Source of the DNA: an uncultured Chlorobiaceae bacterium | GTDB taxonomy: Bacteria > Bacteroidota > Chlorobiia > Chlorobiales > Chlorobiaceae | Length of the DNA stretch: 34,045 nt | Reading direction: 5' to 3' | NCBI GenBank assembly: GCA_903915955.1 | Contig: CAIWUU010000175.1 | Span: 1 to 34,045, forward strand | Shown: piece by piece, positions 1 through 9,268 of the stretch | Layout: every line of letters begins with the position of its first letter | How positions within the stretch are numbered: the first letter of the stretch is position 1 | The notes under the pieces: generated by a model | Told to the model about the DNA's origin: nothing | What the model saw: the letters and a program-made list of their open reading frames with translations, nothing else | The model's database searches: none | Position numbers and translations under genes: made by a program

Positions 1-423
1 GCGCTGCCGTTCAAGTGATGCAATGATTTCCGCATCAGCAGGACGATTGGAGGAGCCGACACGAATGTAGGTGCCAGCCACTTTGCCTTTTGATTTGAGG
101 TAATAGGGCAGATTGCTGCCCCGATAAATCTGGACTTTGATGAATCGCCTGCCCTCTATGCCGTGGAAAGAGATTTCAGGGATAATGACCGGATAACAGT
201 GGGCGTGAATGAGATTGATTATTTGCTCTTCAAGGGCCATGACCTCATCTTCTGCAATGCCGGTGATCTCTCTCGGCTCATTTTTTATCCCGATAAACAG
301 CTCTCCGCCTGCATCGTTGGCATAGGCCACAATGGTTTTGGCAAGGTCGGAAGCCGTTGGCAGTGACTCTTTAAACTCGATTCTGCGACCTTCCGGTTGA
401 TGGATGAGTTCTGTAATCTTCAT
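1..423 (-). CDS. AlbA_2 (Schlafen-type) domain protein, 3' end outside window
   Basis: This frame is not in the ORF track because it has no stop inside the window. It starts at ATG 423 on the minus strand and stays open for 141 codons to base 1. The translation begins MKITELIHQPEGRRIEFKES and continues with a 'VAYANDAGGELFIGI' segment and a 'GTYIRVGSSNRPA' segment. This is the pattern of the AlbA_2 / divergent-AAA domain found in putative transcriptional regulators and ATP-binding proteins annotated as RecG-like. Family members usually run to 400-500 residues with a C-terminal helix-turn-helix, which would lie outside this window. It is the last gene of a minus-strand series, 75 bp downstream of the transporter gene. 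The domain call is fairly firm; the molecular function is not known. Confidence 0.75.
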   Translation of the reverse strand, partial: MKITELIHQPEGRRIEFKESLPTASDLAKTIVAYANDAGGELFIGIKNEPREITGIAEDEVMALEEQIINLIHAHCYPVIIPEISFHGIEGRRFIKVQIYRGSNLPYYLKSKGKVAGTYIRVGSSNRPADAEIIASLERQR

Positions 424-498
424 GATGCTTCAGTAGTATCCGCTAAACGTAGAAATACGCATAATTTATCATTGCGACAACAATGCATCTCCACCCAT

Positions 499-1161
499 CT
501 ACGGTGCCTTGCAGCTTTCACCACAGCCACAGCAACAACCCAGCTTGCCAGTGCGTGCTTTTTCGAACGACTCTTTTCCTTCACTCCAGGCAAACCAGGC
601 AATACCAAGCGATCCTGCGGCATCAACCAAAGGGATATGAAACAGTTCATACAGAACACTGCCTGTAAGCAGCACAACCGAAAGGAAGAGACAGGTTTTT
701 GTGCAATTCGCGTCGGCAATAATGGCTTCAGAATGGAGAGCTTTTCCAACCCTCATTTTGGCGCTCATCAGCCACCACATGGTGGCGATCGAAACCAGAG
801 AGACTATAATTCCAGGAACCGTTGTCACCGGGCGGCTTCCCTGCCAGATATTGAGCAATGCACCAATAACCATACCAGCAACAAGAAGATAAAACGCCCA
901 GCCGGTAATCCGCAAGGCCTGCCGCTCAAATTGGTCGCGAGATGCAACAGCACTTTTACGCATTCGCAGCACCGCATGAACAATTCCTGCGCCGGAAATC
1001 ACCTCTACAAGACTGTCTACACCGAATCCAAGCAGTGCAAGCGTATCATCGTTGAATCCGAACCAGATACTTACGGCACCCTCAATGATATTGTAACCGA
1101 TGGTCACGAGACCAAGGACAAGTGCTACACTCAGGAGTGATGAGGTCGATTGTATTTTCAT
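499..1161 (-). CDS. Short cation-diffusion-facilitator-like membrane transporter with Cys-rich tail
   Basis: This is a 220-residue membrane protein with about five or six hydrophobic segments. The features 'GYNIIEGAVSIWFG' and 'LLGFGVDSLVEVISG' match the transmembrane core of cation diffusion facilitators (CzcD-like, metal/proton antiporters), including the Asp and Glu of the metal-binding helix. It is shorter than usual CDF proteins (about 300 residues) because the cytoplasmic C-terminal domain is missing. In its place is a short tail ending CCCGCGESCKAP with five cysteines, which could bind a soft metal. The ORF track begins at a TTG at 1170. I prefer the ATG at 1161, giving MKIQSTSS, although neither start has a strong ribosome binding site. 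It lies 38 bp downstream of the small membrane protein gene and is probably in the same transcript. The substrate is unknown. Confidence 0.7.
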   Translation of the reverse strand: MKIQSTSSLLSVALVLGLVTIGYNIIEGAVSIWFGFNDDTLALLGFGVDSLVEVISGAGIVHAVLRMRKSAVASRDQFERQALRITGWAFYLLVAGMVIGALLNIWQGSRPVTTVPGIIVSLVSIATMWWLMSAKMRVGKALHSEAIIADANCTKTCLFLSVVLLTGSVLYELFHIPLVDAAGSLGIAWFAWSEGKESFEKARTGKLGCCCGCGESCKAP

Positions 1162-1199
1162 AGCTGGCAATCAGTTTAAAAAACATCCTGACTTCTGGC

Positions 1200-1502
1200 T
1201 CACCCATACCGTTGGTTGGCCATCCGCCGTACACCTGAAAAGATCAGTGACAGCACCATAAACAGAAGGCCCCAAAGCAATGAGATGACTGCTCCAGCGC
1301 AAGCTGCCCAAATATTGGCAGTCAAAAACATAATGAAAACTGCTGAGAACCAGAGGACAATGATCAGCAACAGGGAAAACATCCTGAATGATTTGAGCAA
1401 TGAGGGAAGAGTAGCGACCGCCATCGCCACAGCAAGCGTTATCCACCAGGTGGTATTAGAAAAAAAGAACCACACGGGGACAGGTAAAAAATTATCGGCC
1501 AT
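1200..1502 (-). CDS. Small membrane protein of unknown function
   Basis: A 100-residue, strongly hydrophobic protein with about three predicted membrane segments ('WWITLAVAMAVATL', 'FSLLLIIVLWFSAVFIMFL', 'ISLLWGLLFMVLSLIF') and a basic C-terminus (GVRRMANQRYG). I do not recognise the family. The ORF track starts upstream at 1523, but an AGAGG motif at 1514-1510 places the start at one of two adjacent ATG codons, and the one at 1502 has the better 7-nt spacing. That Shine-Dalgarno overlaps the end of the upstream oxidoreductase gene, whose TGA stop is at 1509-1507, so the two genes are probably translationally coupled. This suggests, but does not prove, a functional link such as a membrane anchor. 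Confidence 0.6.
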   Translation of the reverse strand: MADNFLPVPVWFFFSNTTWWITLAVAMAVATLPSLLKSFRMFSLLLIIVLWFSAVFIMFLTANIWAACAGAVISLLWGLLFMVLSLIFSGVRRMANQRYG

Positions 1503-1506
1503 CATC

Positions 1507-3480
1507 TCACCTCTGAAGAGCAACAGGTGCCGACAGCGCTCCAGTCGGGCAGCTTTCAGTCATGACCACAATATCAACTTTGCCGTCGCTCTCTTCAATC
1601 ATGCGCACACAAATCCCGCAGTCAACACACTTTTCCCGCTCCATACTGATATCGGCATTTTCGGCTTTGTAAAAGCCGGGATGTTCATGCTTTTGCACTG
1701 CCTGAACAGGCAGATAACGGGAGGCAAGCTCCCGCAGACGGCAGTCGTTGATGGCATTGCATTTGCATTGGAGGCATCGGACAGCCTCCTCGCGGGCCAG
1801 AGCTTCCGTATAACCTGTTACCACTTCGCTGAAGCTTCTCGTTCGCTCTGATGGCGGCAGCTCTGGCACAGCGACTCTTGGCGCAGCTTGTTTTCGCTGA
1901 TAGAAGGCCTGGGGCGCCTCGTCTCTTGAGCCATAGGATGAATTAAAAGGAACTTTCGGAGCAGCAACCTTCTCGCCATGTAAAAAGAGATTGATGGCGT
2001 AAGCCGCCCGTTTCCCCTGCTCAACCGCACGAATGGCGGTATCGGTACCGGTAACACAATCGCCTCCAGCAAAAAGCCATACCGATTCTGATTGCAGGGT
2101 GACTGGATTGACCAGCAGTTCGCCGTACTTTCCGGTGCCTGTGCCCGCAGCATGAGCCACAGAGCGGTCAATCTGCTGGCCGATAGCCGAGATAATGGTG
2201 TTGGCAGTTATGGTGAACTCCGACCCTTCGAGCGGCACCGGCGTTCTCCGTCCTGATGCATCGACCGCTCCCGGCTGCATGGTTATTGCGGTTATTTCGA
2301 GTGCGCCATTCACGCTCCTGATTGCAGTTGGCGCTGCCCATTCGATAAGGGCGATGCCTTCTGCCAGAGCTTCCTGAATTTCGGAAGCGTTGGCGGGCAT
2401 CTCTTTTCTGGAACGGCGATAGAGAATGGTGACGGTTGAAGCACCAAGGCGAATCGCTGTTCGTGCGGCATCAATGGCGGTGTTGCCGCCGCCAGTTACC
2501 ACAACCTGATTGCCGGGATGAGAGTGATCACCTGACGCAGCTTTGCGAAGAAACTCAATGCCGCTGATCACACCGGATTCATCTTCGCCCGGAATATTCA
2601 TGGTCGCAGCTTTTTGTGCACCGATCGCCAGAAAAACGGCATCAGAGGTGCGCTGAAGTGCTTCAAGGGTGACATCCTTACCGAACGTGGTATTGAACTG
2701 AAACTTAAGCCCCAGAGAAATCAGTGTTGCAATGTCGCTCTCGATAACCGATTCGGGTAGTCTGAAGCGGGGAATACCGTAACGCATCATCCCGCCAGCC
2801 TGCGCACTGGCTTCAACTATGGTCACCTCATGCCCGTTACAAAGCAGGAACCAGGCTGCGGTGAGACCTGCTGGACCAGACCCGACAATGGCCACCTTTT
2901 TTCCCGTTTTTTGCGAGATTTCAGGAACGAACCGTTGATCTTGTTCGCTCTCCTTGTCAGCCGCATAACGCTTCAAGGCACAGATAGATACTGCTTGGTC
3001 AACGCCATGCCGACGGCATTCATCTTCACAGGGAGCCGGACAAACTCTGCCAAGAATACCGGGAAGAGGAATGGTCTGCTTGATAAGCTCTATGGCACGT
3101 TCATCGTTATGCGTGGCAATTGCCGCAACAAAACCGGGAATATCACAACCTGCCGGACAGGCTATTTCACAGGGGCCCATGCAATCGCCGCTATGCTCCT
3201 CGATGATTCGCTCAAAAGTTTGACGCCTCATGGCGTTGAGCGTCTCATTCTCGGTTTCGATGACCATACCCTCTGATACCGGTGTATCACATGCCGGAAC
3301 AAAGCGATTTTTTCCCTTGATCTCGACAATGCACATCCAACACGAACCTGTCTCTTTAAGAGAGTTGTGAAAGCAGAGAGTGGGAATAACAATGCCCGCA
3401 TCAGTTGCAGCCTCAAGAATCGATGTTCCGGGCGCCGCAGTCACAGCCTGCTGGTTGATGGTAAGTGAGTGTTGATTCAT
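1507..3480 (-). CDS. Fused 2Fe-2S / GltD-like flavin oxidoreductase / 4Fe-4S protein
   Basis: A 657-residue multidomain redox protein. Residues 1-80 resemble the NuoG/HoxU-type 2Fe-2S domain, with cysteines in 'LCFHNSLKETGSCWMC' and a later Cys. Residues 95-190 are the GltD/DPYD N-terminal Fe-S domain ('CMGPCEIACPAGCDIPG' and 'CPAPCEDECRR'). Residues about 195-500 carry two Rossmann motifs, 'VAIVGSGPAGLTAA' for FAD and 'VVVTGGGNTAIDAARTA' for NAD(P)H. The C-terminus has 'CLQCKCNAINDCR' and a CVDCGICV...CPTG 4Fe-4S-like cluster. The core is like the glutamate synthase small subunit and the NfnB subunit of ferredoxin:NADP oxidoreductase. No gltB large subunit is adjacent, so I infer an NAD(P)H/ferredoxin-type electron transfer role rather than glutamate synthase. 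It lies 11 bp downstream of ispH, which itself needs low-potential electrons. Confidence 0.75.
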   Translation of the reverse strand: MNQHSLTINQQAVTAAPGTSILEAATDAGIVIPTLCFHNSLKETGSCWMCIVEIKGKNRFVPACDTPVSEGMVIETENETLNAMRRQTFERIIEEHSGDCMGPCEIACPAGCDIPGFVAAIATHNDERAIELIKQTIPLPGILGRVCPAPCEDECRRHGVDQAVSICALKRYAADKESEQDQRFVPEISQKTGKKVAIVGSGPAGLTAAWFLLCNGHEVTIVEASAQAGGMMRYGIPRFRLPESVIESDIATLISLGLKFQFNTTFGKDVTLEALQRTSDAVFLAIGAQKAATMNIPGEDESGVISGIEFLRKAASGDHSHPGNQVVVTGGGNTAIDAARTAIRLGASTVTILYRRSRKEMPANASEIQEALAEGIALIEWAAPTAIRSVNGALEITAITMQPGAVDASGRRTPVPLEGSEFTITANTIISAIGQQIDRSVAHAAGTGTGKYGELLVNPVTLQSESVWLFAGGDCVTGTDTAIRAVEQGKRAAYAINLFLHGEKVAAPKVPFNSSYGSRDEAPQAFYQRKQAAPRVAVPELPPSERTRSFSEVVTGYTEALAREEAVRCLQCKCNAINDCRLRELASRYLPVQAVQKHEHPGFYKAENADISMEREKCVDCGICVRMIEESDGKVDIVVMTESCPTGALSAPVALQR

Positions 3481-3491
3481 TCGCCGTGTTA

Positions 3492-4466
3492 TTATTGGTG
3501 TGTTTGTGCGAAGTTGTTCTCAAGATGCAGGGCAACTTTTTCAAGATGCCACATGGGCGTGGAGGTAGCACCACAAACTCCGACATTGTCAATCGGCTTG
3601 CCATCACTCCCGTCCAGCCAGCTCTCCTCAATATCTTCGATATCTTCAATAAAGAAGCTGCGAGGATTTGCAGCTTTGCAGATATGGTAGAGCACTTGGC
3701 CATTGGAGCTCTTTTTCCCTGCCACAAAAATAATGACGTCATTAGCGAGCGAAAAATCGCGCAGCTTCTGGTTCCTGCTTGATACCTGACGGCAAATAGT
3801 ATCCTTGAAAACATACGCAGGCATAGCACGAACTCCAGTCATATCTGCGGTAATATCAATATCGCGAATTGCCATCCACGGCAGAATTTCGACGGAAAGC
3901 GCGCGAGCAACATGTGCTTCAAGATTTGCCTTCAGCTCGTAAAATCCCGGCACATCCATCGTGGTCTGGGAGATAAATGCCGTTTTTTTTGCAGGATCAA
4001 GGCCCTTCAACTCTTCAGGATCGCTTAGGTCAGCATGTTTGATGATAACCGCACTATTGTTGCATTGGCCATTGATACCAACAACTTCCGGATGGATACG
4101 TTTGCCGTAAATGATAATCTGGTAACCCATCTCAAAGAGCACTCTTGTTGTGCGCTGCAATTTCGAGACGACAGGGCAAGTGGTATCGGTGACGGACAAA
4201 TTGTTCTCTTTCGCAATTCGGTAGGTTGCGGGCGGCTCACCATGTGCCCTGATGAGTACATCGGCATGATGCAGCTTTTGGAAACCTGCTTCATCCACCG
4301 TAACAAGTCCAAGCTCTTCGAGTCGATGTACCTCAACCTCATTATGGACAACATCACCAAACGAGTATAATCCTCCCAGCTCCTGAAGCTTTTCTTCAGC
4401 AACATTGATGGTTCCCTGCACGCCAATACAGAAGCCCGATGAAGTTCTGTCGAGATTTACTTTCAT
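3492..4466 (-). CDS. ispH: 4-hydroxy-3-methylbut-2-enyl diphosphate reductase
   Basis: A 324-residue IspH/LytB protein, the last MEP-pathway enzyme. It reduces HMBPP to IPP and DMAPP using a 4Fe-4S cluster. The N-terminus '[15 protein letters not shown]' carries the first cluster cysteine. '[11 protein letters not shown]' carries the second and '[15 protein letters not shown]' the third. '[15 protein letters not shown]' and 'LIRAHGEPP' are the conserved His segments. The length is normal. The ATG start at 4466 is supported by the conserved N-terminus. It follows murI by 16 bp and precedes the fused oxidoreductase by 11 bp. Isoprenoid supply is needed here for the bacteriochlorophyll tail and carotenoids; ispE lies elsewhere in the window. 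Confidence 0.95.
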   Translation of the reverse strand: MKVNLDRTSSGFCIGVQGTINVAEEKLQELGGLYSFGDVVHNEVEVHRLEELGLVTVDEAGFQKLHHADVLIRAHGEPPATYRIAKENNLSVTDTTCPVVSKLQRTTRVLFEMGYQIIIYGKRIHPEVVGINGQCNNSAVIIKHADLSDPEELKGLDPAKKTAFISQTTMDVPGFYELKANLEAHVARALSVEILPWMAIRDIDITADMTGVRAMPAYVFKDTICRQVSSRNQKLRDFSLANDVIIFVAGKKSSNGQVLYHICKAANPRSFFIEDIEDIEESWLDGSDGKPIDNVGVCGATSTPMWHLEKVALHLENNFAQTHQ

Positions 4467-4482
4467 ACTCTACACGTTAACG

Positions 4483-5283
4483 TTATACCTCTACCAAATC
4501 CACATCGGGTTGTTCGGAGCCCATGAAAAGCTGGTAGAGCATACTGAATTTTTGAGGAAGATCACTGACCAAAAGATGCGGAACCGATGCTTTCTGCGAG
4601 CGACTGAGCTGGCCGGAATCATGCAAAAGCTCTCTGGTTTTGAGGGCAACCGCTTCAGCCGAATCAATGATACGAATCCCGCTGCCAATGGTCTCTTCAA
4701 TCACCTGGCGAAGAATCGGGTAGTGTGTGCAACCGAGCACCAGTGTATCAATTCCCTGCTCCCTGATCTCTCTCAGATAATGTTCAGCAACAAGTTTTGT
4801 TGCAGCATGGTTGATAAACCCCTCCTCAGCCAGCGGCACAAAAAGAGGACATGCCTGAGAAATAACCTCTATGTCAGGATCAAGCGCATTGATGGCGCAG
4901 GCGTAAGCATTCGAACTGACTGTCGCCTGTGTGCCGATAACGCCTATACGGTTGTTTTTTGTCACCTGAACGGCAAAAGTTGCACCAGCCTTGAGCACCC
5001 CGATAACGGGAATATTACCACACGATTTTTCAACAACATCAAGGGCAAGCGCTGAAACAGTATTGCAGGCAACAATGATCATCTTGGGCTGATAGCGCAT
5101 GAGAATAGCGGTATCGTCAGCGGCATACTTCCTGATCGTTATCTGTGACTTCGGTCCATAAGGCACCCGCGCTGTATCACCGAAGTAGACAATTTGCTCA
5201 CAGGGCAGAGCTGACTGTATCGCCTTGACAACAGTCAGTCCACCAATACCTGAGTCAAAAATACCAATTGGGCTCTTGTTCAA
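4483..5283 (-). CDS. murI: Glutamate racemase
   Basis: About 266 residues. It interconverts L- and D-glutamate for peptidoglycan synthesis. The motifs are '[14 protein letters not shown]' at the N-terminus, '[11 protein letters not shown]', '[12 protein letters not shown]' with the first catalytic Cys, and '[11 protein letters not shown]' with the second Cys-Thr-His. The ORF track extends the frame to a TTG at 5304, which lies inside a heptamer repeat. The extra residues (SVVSCEL) are simply the translated repeat. I favour the TTG at 5283, which gives the family-typical start [12 protein letters not shown], but no clear ribosome binding site supports either, so the start is uncertain. It lies between ychF and ispH. 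Confidence 0.93.
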   Translation of the reverse strand: MNKSPIGIFDSGIGGLTVVKAIQSALPCEQIVYFGDTARVPYGPKSQITIRKYAADDTAILMRYQPKMIIVACNTVSALALDVVEKSCGNIPVIGVLKAGATFAVQVTKNNRIGVIGTQATVSSNAYACAINALDPDIEVISQACPLFVPLAEEGFINHAATKLVAEHYLREIREQGIDTLVLGCTHYPILRQVIEETIGSGIRIIDSAEAVALKTRELLHDSGQLSRSQKASVPHLLVSDLPQKFSMLYQLFMGSEQPDVDLVEV

Positions 5284-5286
5284 TTC

Positions 5287-5324
5287 ACAACTGACAACTG
5301 ACAACTGACAACTGACAACTGACA
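5287..5324. repeat. Heptanucleotide tandem repeat (ACAACTG)n at murI 5' end
   Basis: Five perfect head-to-tail copies of ACAACTG run from 5287 to 5321, followed by a partial copy (ACA). On the murI strand the unit reads CAGTTGT. The array lies immediately upstream of, or overlaps, the murI translation start. It resembles the short tandemly repeated heptamers known from cyanobacteria. Since 7 is not a multiple of 3, changes in copy number would shift any frame translated through it. Confidence 0.95.
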
Positions 5325-5379
5325 GGCCACAACTATTCGCTGTCTATTATCCCCTTGCCGATTGTCTCATTAGCGAAAA

Positions 5380-6471
5380 CTATACATTAAAGCGGAAAAC
5401 TATCACATCTCCGTCTTTTACAATATACTCTTTTCCTTCTGAACGGAGCTTTCCGGCAACCTTGACCTTCTGCTCTGAACCAAGCTCAATCAAATCCCTG
5501 TAGAACATCACCTCTGCACGGATAAAACCTTTTTCAAAATCAGAGTGAATGGCACCCGCCGCTTCCGGCGCGGCTGCACCCTTGCGGATAGTCCAGGCGT
5601 GAACCTCTTTTTCTCCGGCAGTAAAATAGGTTTGGAGCCCAAGCAGGTCGTAGGCCGTTTTGAGCAACCGATCGAGACCTGAGGTATGCAGTCCGAGACT
5701 TTCAAGAAACTCAGGACGCTCCTCTTCAGGCAGTTCGGCAATCTCCGCCTCTGTCTTTGCGCTGATGATGATCATTTTTGCACCGGAAGCCGCTGCTATT
5801 TCCGCGACTTTTGCCGTGTAACTGTTTCCGTCAGGAAGATCGTTCTCCGCAACATTGGCAGCAAAAAGGATTGGTTTGGAAGAAAGCAGGAAAAACTGTT
5901 TGGCAATAAGCTGTTCTTCAGGAGTTGTAATGATTTTTCGTACGGGAATCCCTTCGCCGAGACCTGTGATGATTTTCTCTGCCACGTCAAGCTGGAGCAA
6001 CAGCTCTTTTTCCTTTCTTGCATTTTTTCTGAGTCTCTCGATACGGCGCTCCATGCTGTCAAGGTCTGCCAGCATCAGTTCAGTCTCAATAGTAACGATA
6101 TCGTCTGCGGGATCAATTCTTCCCTCGACATGAATAATATTGTCGTCATCAAAACATCGAACAACATGAACAATGGCATCAACCTCCCGGATGTGTGAGA
6201 GGAACTGATTGCCAAGTCCTTCGCCCTTGCTTGCCCCTTTGACCAGTCCGGCGATATCAACAATTTCAAGGGTTGCCGGTACCAGAGTCGGTGTTTTTAC
6301 TACATCAGCAATCTGTTGCATACGCTCGTCTGGCACAAGAACCGTGCCGACGTTTGGCTCAATGGTGCAGAAAGGGTAATTGGCTGCTTCAGCCTGTTTT
6401 GCCGTAATGGCATTAAAAAGTGTAGACTTTCCAACATTTGGGAGTCCGACAATGCCGCAGCGAAGTGACAT
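5380..6471 (-). CDS. ychF: Ribosome-associated ATPase/GTPase YchF
   Basis: A 363-residue Obg-family P-loop protein. The N-terminus '[19 protein letters not shown]' is the Walker A (G1) motif. '[20 protein letters not shown]' is G3, and '[12 protein letters not shown]' occupies the position of G4, with the altered NxxE that makes YchF/OLA1 an ATPase. A TGS domain forms the C-terminus ('[24 protein letters not shown]...', ending in '[12 protein letters not shown]'). The length matches the family. The ATG at 6471 gives the family-typical MSLRCGIVG start. It heads the minus-strand series toward murI and is divergent from cmk. Confidence 0.96.
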   Translation of the reverse strand: MSLRCGIVGLPNVGKSTLFNAITAKQAEAANYPFCTIEPNVGTVLVPDERMQQIADVVKTPTLVPATLEIVDIAGLVKGASKGEGLGNQFLSHIREVDAIVHVVRCFDDDNIIHVEGRIDPADDIVTIETELMLADLDSMERRIERLRKNARKEKELLLQLDVAEKIITGLGEGIPVRKIITTPEEQLIAKQFFLLSSKPILFAANVAENDLPDGNSYTAKVAEIAAASGAKMIIISAKTEAEIAELPEEERPEFLESLGLHTSGLDRLLKTAYDLLGLQTYFTAGEKEVHAWTIRKGAAAPEAAGAIHSDFEKGFIRAEVMFYRDLIELGSEQKVKVAGKLRSEGKEYIVKDGDVIVFRFNV

Positions 6472-6608
6472 AAATTAAAGGGTTTTTTGCATGAATGGCT
6501 TCTAAAAAATAAGGGTTTTAACATGTAACCAATATGTTTGGAAAAAGCAAATATTTTTTATAAAATAGCAGGCTAATTTAAAATGCTCCAGTAACAGAGG
6601 AAATTGGG

Positions 6609-7298
6609 ATAAAGCGTATCATTATTGCAATTGATGGGCCAGCTGCATCAGGAAAAAGCACAACAGCACGGAGAGTAGCGCAGCGCCTCGGGTGCACCTA
6701 TATTGACACCGGCGCCATGTACCGGTCGGTGACCCTCAAATCCCTGCGGGAAGGAGTTCTGGATAATCTGAGACACTCACCCGAGCGTGTTTCTGATTTA
6801 CTCCAGGATATCAGCATTCATTTTGATGGCGACCATGTTTGGCTTGATGGCAATGATGTTACCACTGATATCAGGGATAACCGGGTAAGTCGTGAGGTCA
6901 GTTTTGTCAGTTCACTCAAGCCGGTTCGTGACAAGCTTGTGGAGATGCAGCAGGAGCTTGGACGACAGGGTTCCGTGGTAATGGATGGAAGAGATATCGG
7001 CACTGTAGTCTTTCCTGATGCTGAACTGAAAATATTTTTGGTAGCCGATGCCCGCGAAAGGGCAAAACGCAGATATGCAGAACTTGCTGCAAAATCTCCG
7101 TCTGGCAGCGATCTTCCAGATCTTGATCTGCTTGAAGAAGAGATAAAAAGAAGAGATCGTGATGATGAAGAGCGGGAACATGCGCCATTGAAAAAACATC
7201 CCGAAGCTTACGAAATTGATACATCGGATTTGACCATAGAGCGCCAGGTGGAGATTGTGTATAATCTGGCTATGGATATCCTGGAGCGTGGTCGGTAA
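6609..7298 (+). CDS. cmk: Cytidylate kinase with apparent non-canonical (ATA) start
   Basis: Cytidylate kinase phosphorylates CMP and dCMP. The ORF track begins at an internal ATG (6717), which would remove the essential P-loop. The same frame is open upstream to a TAA at 6579-6581 and encodes K-R-I-I-I-A-I-D followed by the Walker A 'GPAASGKS' and then '[12 protein letters not shown]', all standard Cmk sequence. No ATG, GTG or TTG is present in frame in that stretch. AGAGG at 6596-6600 lies 8 nt before an in-frame ATA (6609), which gives M-K-R-I-I-I-A-I-D. An ATT at 6603 is the alternative but is only 2 nt from the AGAGG. Downstream, '[16 protein letters not shown]' and 'RDRDDEERE' are conserved. 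The expected length is about 229 residues, normal for Cmk. cmk followed by rpsA is a common gene order in bacteria. Confidence 0.88.
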   Translation: MKRIIIAIDGPAASGKSTTARRVAQRLGCTYIDTGAMYRSVTLKSLREGVLDNLRHSPERVSDLLQDISIHFDGDHVWLDGNDVTTDIRDNRVSREVSFVSSLKPVRDKLVEMQQELGRQGSVVMDGRDIGTVVFPDAELKIFLVADARERAKRRYAELAAKSPSGSDLPDLDLLEEEIKRRDRDDEEREHAPLKKHPEAYEIDTSDLTIERQVEIVYNLAMDILERGR

Positions 7299-7407
7299 GT
7301 TGAATACGGCACTCGGGTACAATAGATTTTTTTATTAACCATAAAACCGCTGGCCGATATCTCTCGCGGCAGGCAGGCTAACTACAAGAGAGGAAGGAAA
7401 AAAATTA

Positions 7408-9192
7408 ATGGCAGAAGCATTTACACAGGCAACCGAAAAAAAGGTCAAAGAAAGACCAGCAAGAAAAAAACTCAAATTTTTTGCACACTACGAGCCCGCT
7501 GAACTGGCGTTGATGGAGCAGCTCTACTCGAGCACCCTCAACGAAATTACCGAAGATGAGATTATCAAGGGCCGAATTGTCTCGATATCCAACAAGGATG
7601 TTACCATCGATGTCGGATTCAAATCAGAGGGTATTGTCTCTCTGCTTGAATTCAGGGCAGAAGATGAGGTCAAGGTTGGTGACGATGTTGAGGTCTATCT
7701 TGAGAACATCGAAGACAAGATGGGTCAGCTCATTCTTTCAAAGAAAAAAGCCGACGTTCTGAGAATCTGGGACAGAATCTATGATTCAATTGAAAACGAT
7801 ACCATCATCAATGGCAAGATTATCAATCGTGTTAAGGGTGGAATGACAGTCTCTCTTTCCGGCGTCGAGGCCTTCCTTCCCGGTTCGCAGATTGATGTCA
7901 AACCGGTTCGTGATTTCGACGCTCTTGTCGGTCAGACCATGGACTTCAGGGTTGTCAAAATTAATCCGGTAACCCAGAATATTGTTGTCAGTCATAAAAT
8001 TATCCTCGAAGAGGCTTACGCTGCCCGTCGTGAAGAGATGCTTGCCAATATCAAGGTTGGCATGGTTCTTGAAGGTACAGTCAAGAATATTACCGACTTC
8101 GGTATCTTTGTCGATCTTGGCGGTCTTGATGGCCTCGTGCACATCACCGACATCACCTGGGGCAGAATCAACCATCCTTCAGAGGTTGTTGATCTTGACC
8201 AGCCTATCAAGGTTGTGGTTGTTGGCTTCGACGAGAACACCAAGAGAGTCTCGCTTGGTATGAAGCAGCTTGAGTCTCACCCTTGGGAAAATATTGAGAT
8301 CAAGTATCCTGTTGGCTCTAAAGCTCAGGGCCGCGTTGTCTCCATTACCGATTACGGCGCTTTTGTCGAAATCGAGAAGGGCATCGAGGGTCTTGTCCAC
8401 ATCTCTGAAATGAGCTGGACACAGCACATCAAGCATCCGGGTCAGTTTGTCACCCTTGGTCAGGAAGTAGAGTGTGTGATCCTCAATATCGACAAGGATC
8501 ATACCAAGCTCTCCCTCTCCATGAAGCGTGTGAACGAGGATCCATGGATTGCTCTTTCTGAAAAATATATTGAGAACTCCTTGCACAGTGGAACCGTCAG
8601 CAACATCACCGATTTTGGTGTCTTTGTTGAGCTTGAACCCGGTGTTGATGGTCTGGTTCATATTTCAGATCTCTCCTGGACCAAGAAAATCCGCCACCCA
8701 AGTGAACTGGTCAAAAAGAACCAGGAGCTTGAAGTAAAGGTTCTTAAATTTGACGTGCATGCCCGCCGTATTGCGCTTGGTCACAAACAGATCAATCAGG
8801 ACCCCTGGGACGAGTTCGAGCAGAAGTACGCTGTAGGAGCAGAGACTCCCGGACAGATATCACAGATCATTGAAAAAGGCGTTATTGTGATTCTGCCTGG
8901 CGATGTGGATGGTTTTGTACCGGTATCACACCTGCTTCAGGGCGGCGTGAAGGATATACACTCCTCGTTCAAGATTGGTGATGAACTCCCTCTTCGTGTC
9001 ATTGAGTTCGACAAGGAGAACAAGCGAATCATTCTTTCTGCTCTTGAATATTTCAAGGACAAGAACAAGGAGGAGATTGAGGCTTACCTTATAGCTCATC
9101 CAAATGAGAAAAAGGAGATTGAGGCGGCTACTGCTGAACTTGAACCTCCAGTCAAGTCTTCTGACAAAAAAAGTGGCGAACAGAAGGCCTGA
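7408..9192 (+). CDS. rpsA: 30S ribosomal protein S1
   Basis: A 594-residue protein with six S1 RNA-binding repeats starting at about residues 53, 135, 222, 308, 395 and 482. The central ones show the classic pattern '[21 protein letters not shown]', '[22 protein letters not shown]' and '[22 protein letters not shown]'. S1 binds mRNA on the small subunit and aids initiation. The N-terminus has a basic extension ([13 protein letters not shown]) and the C-terminus an acidic and lysine-rich tail. A purine-rich GAGAGGAAGGA lies just before the ATG. It follows cmk by 109 bp and ends at a strong bidirectional terminator. Confidence 0.97.
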   Translation: MAEAFTQATEKKVKERPARKKLKFFAHYEPAELALMEQLYSSTLNEITEDEIIKGRIVSISNKDVTIDVGFKSEGIVSLLEFRAEDEVKVGDDVEVYLENIEDKMGQLILSKKKADVLRIWDRIYDSIENDTIINGKIINRVKGGMTVSLSGVEAFLPGSQIDVKPVRDFDALVGQTMDFRVVKINPVTQNIVVSHKIILEEAYAARREEMLANIKVGMVLEGTVKNITDFGIFVDLGGLDGLVHITDITWGRINHPSEVVDLDQPIKVVVVGFDENTKRVSLGMKQLESHPWENIEIKYPVGSKAQGRVVSITDYGAFVEIEKGIEGLVHISEMSWTQHIKHPGQFVTLGQEVECVILNIDKDHTKLSLSMKRVNEDPWIALSEKYIENSLHSGTVSNITDFGVFVELEPGVDGLVHISDLSWTKKIRHPSELVKKNQELEVKVLKFDVHARRIALGHKQINQDPWDEFEQKYAVGAETPGQISQIIEKGVIVILPGDVDGFVPVSHLLQGGVKDIHSSFKIGDELPLRVIEFDKENKRIILSALEYFKDKNKEEIEAYLIAHPNEKKEIEAATAELEPPVKSSDKKSGEQKA

Positions 9193-9225
9193 GTCTGTTG
9201 ACTCTCACTCTGTTTTACTCTCTAT

Positions 9226-9262
9226 AAAAAAGCCTTCTCTGTTTCAGGGAAGGCTTTTTTTA
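9226..9262. terminator. Bidirectional rho-independent terminator (rpsA / era)
   Basis: The stem AGCCTTC (9231-9237) pairs with GAAGGCT (9249-9255), and is flanked by an A-run upstream and a T-run downstream that extend the stem and give U-tails on both strands. It lies between the convergent stops of rpsA (9192) and era (9269). Confidence 0.9.
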
Positions 9263-9268
9263 TTTCCG

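Noticed and set aside
397-1140. Plus-strand ORF of 247 residues
   Set aside because: Shadow of the CDF-like transporter gene on minus; composition is not protein-like and no family motif is seen.
5287-5324. CRISPR-like array
   Set aside because: The units are contiguous 7-mers with no spacers, so it is a simple tandem repeat.
6717-7298. cmk starting at the internal ATG 6717, as in the ORF track
   Set aside because: This would delete the GPAASGKS P-loop, which is encoded in the same frame just upstream.
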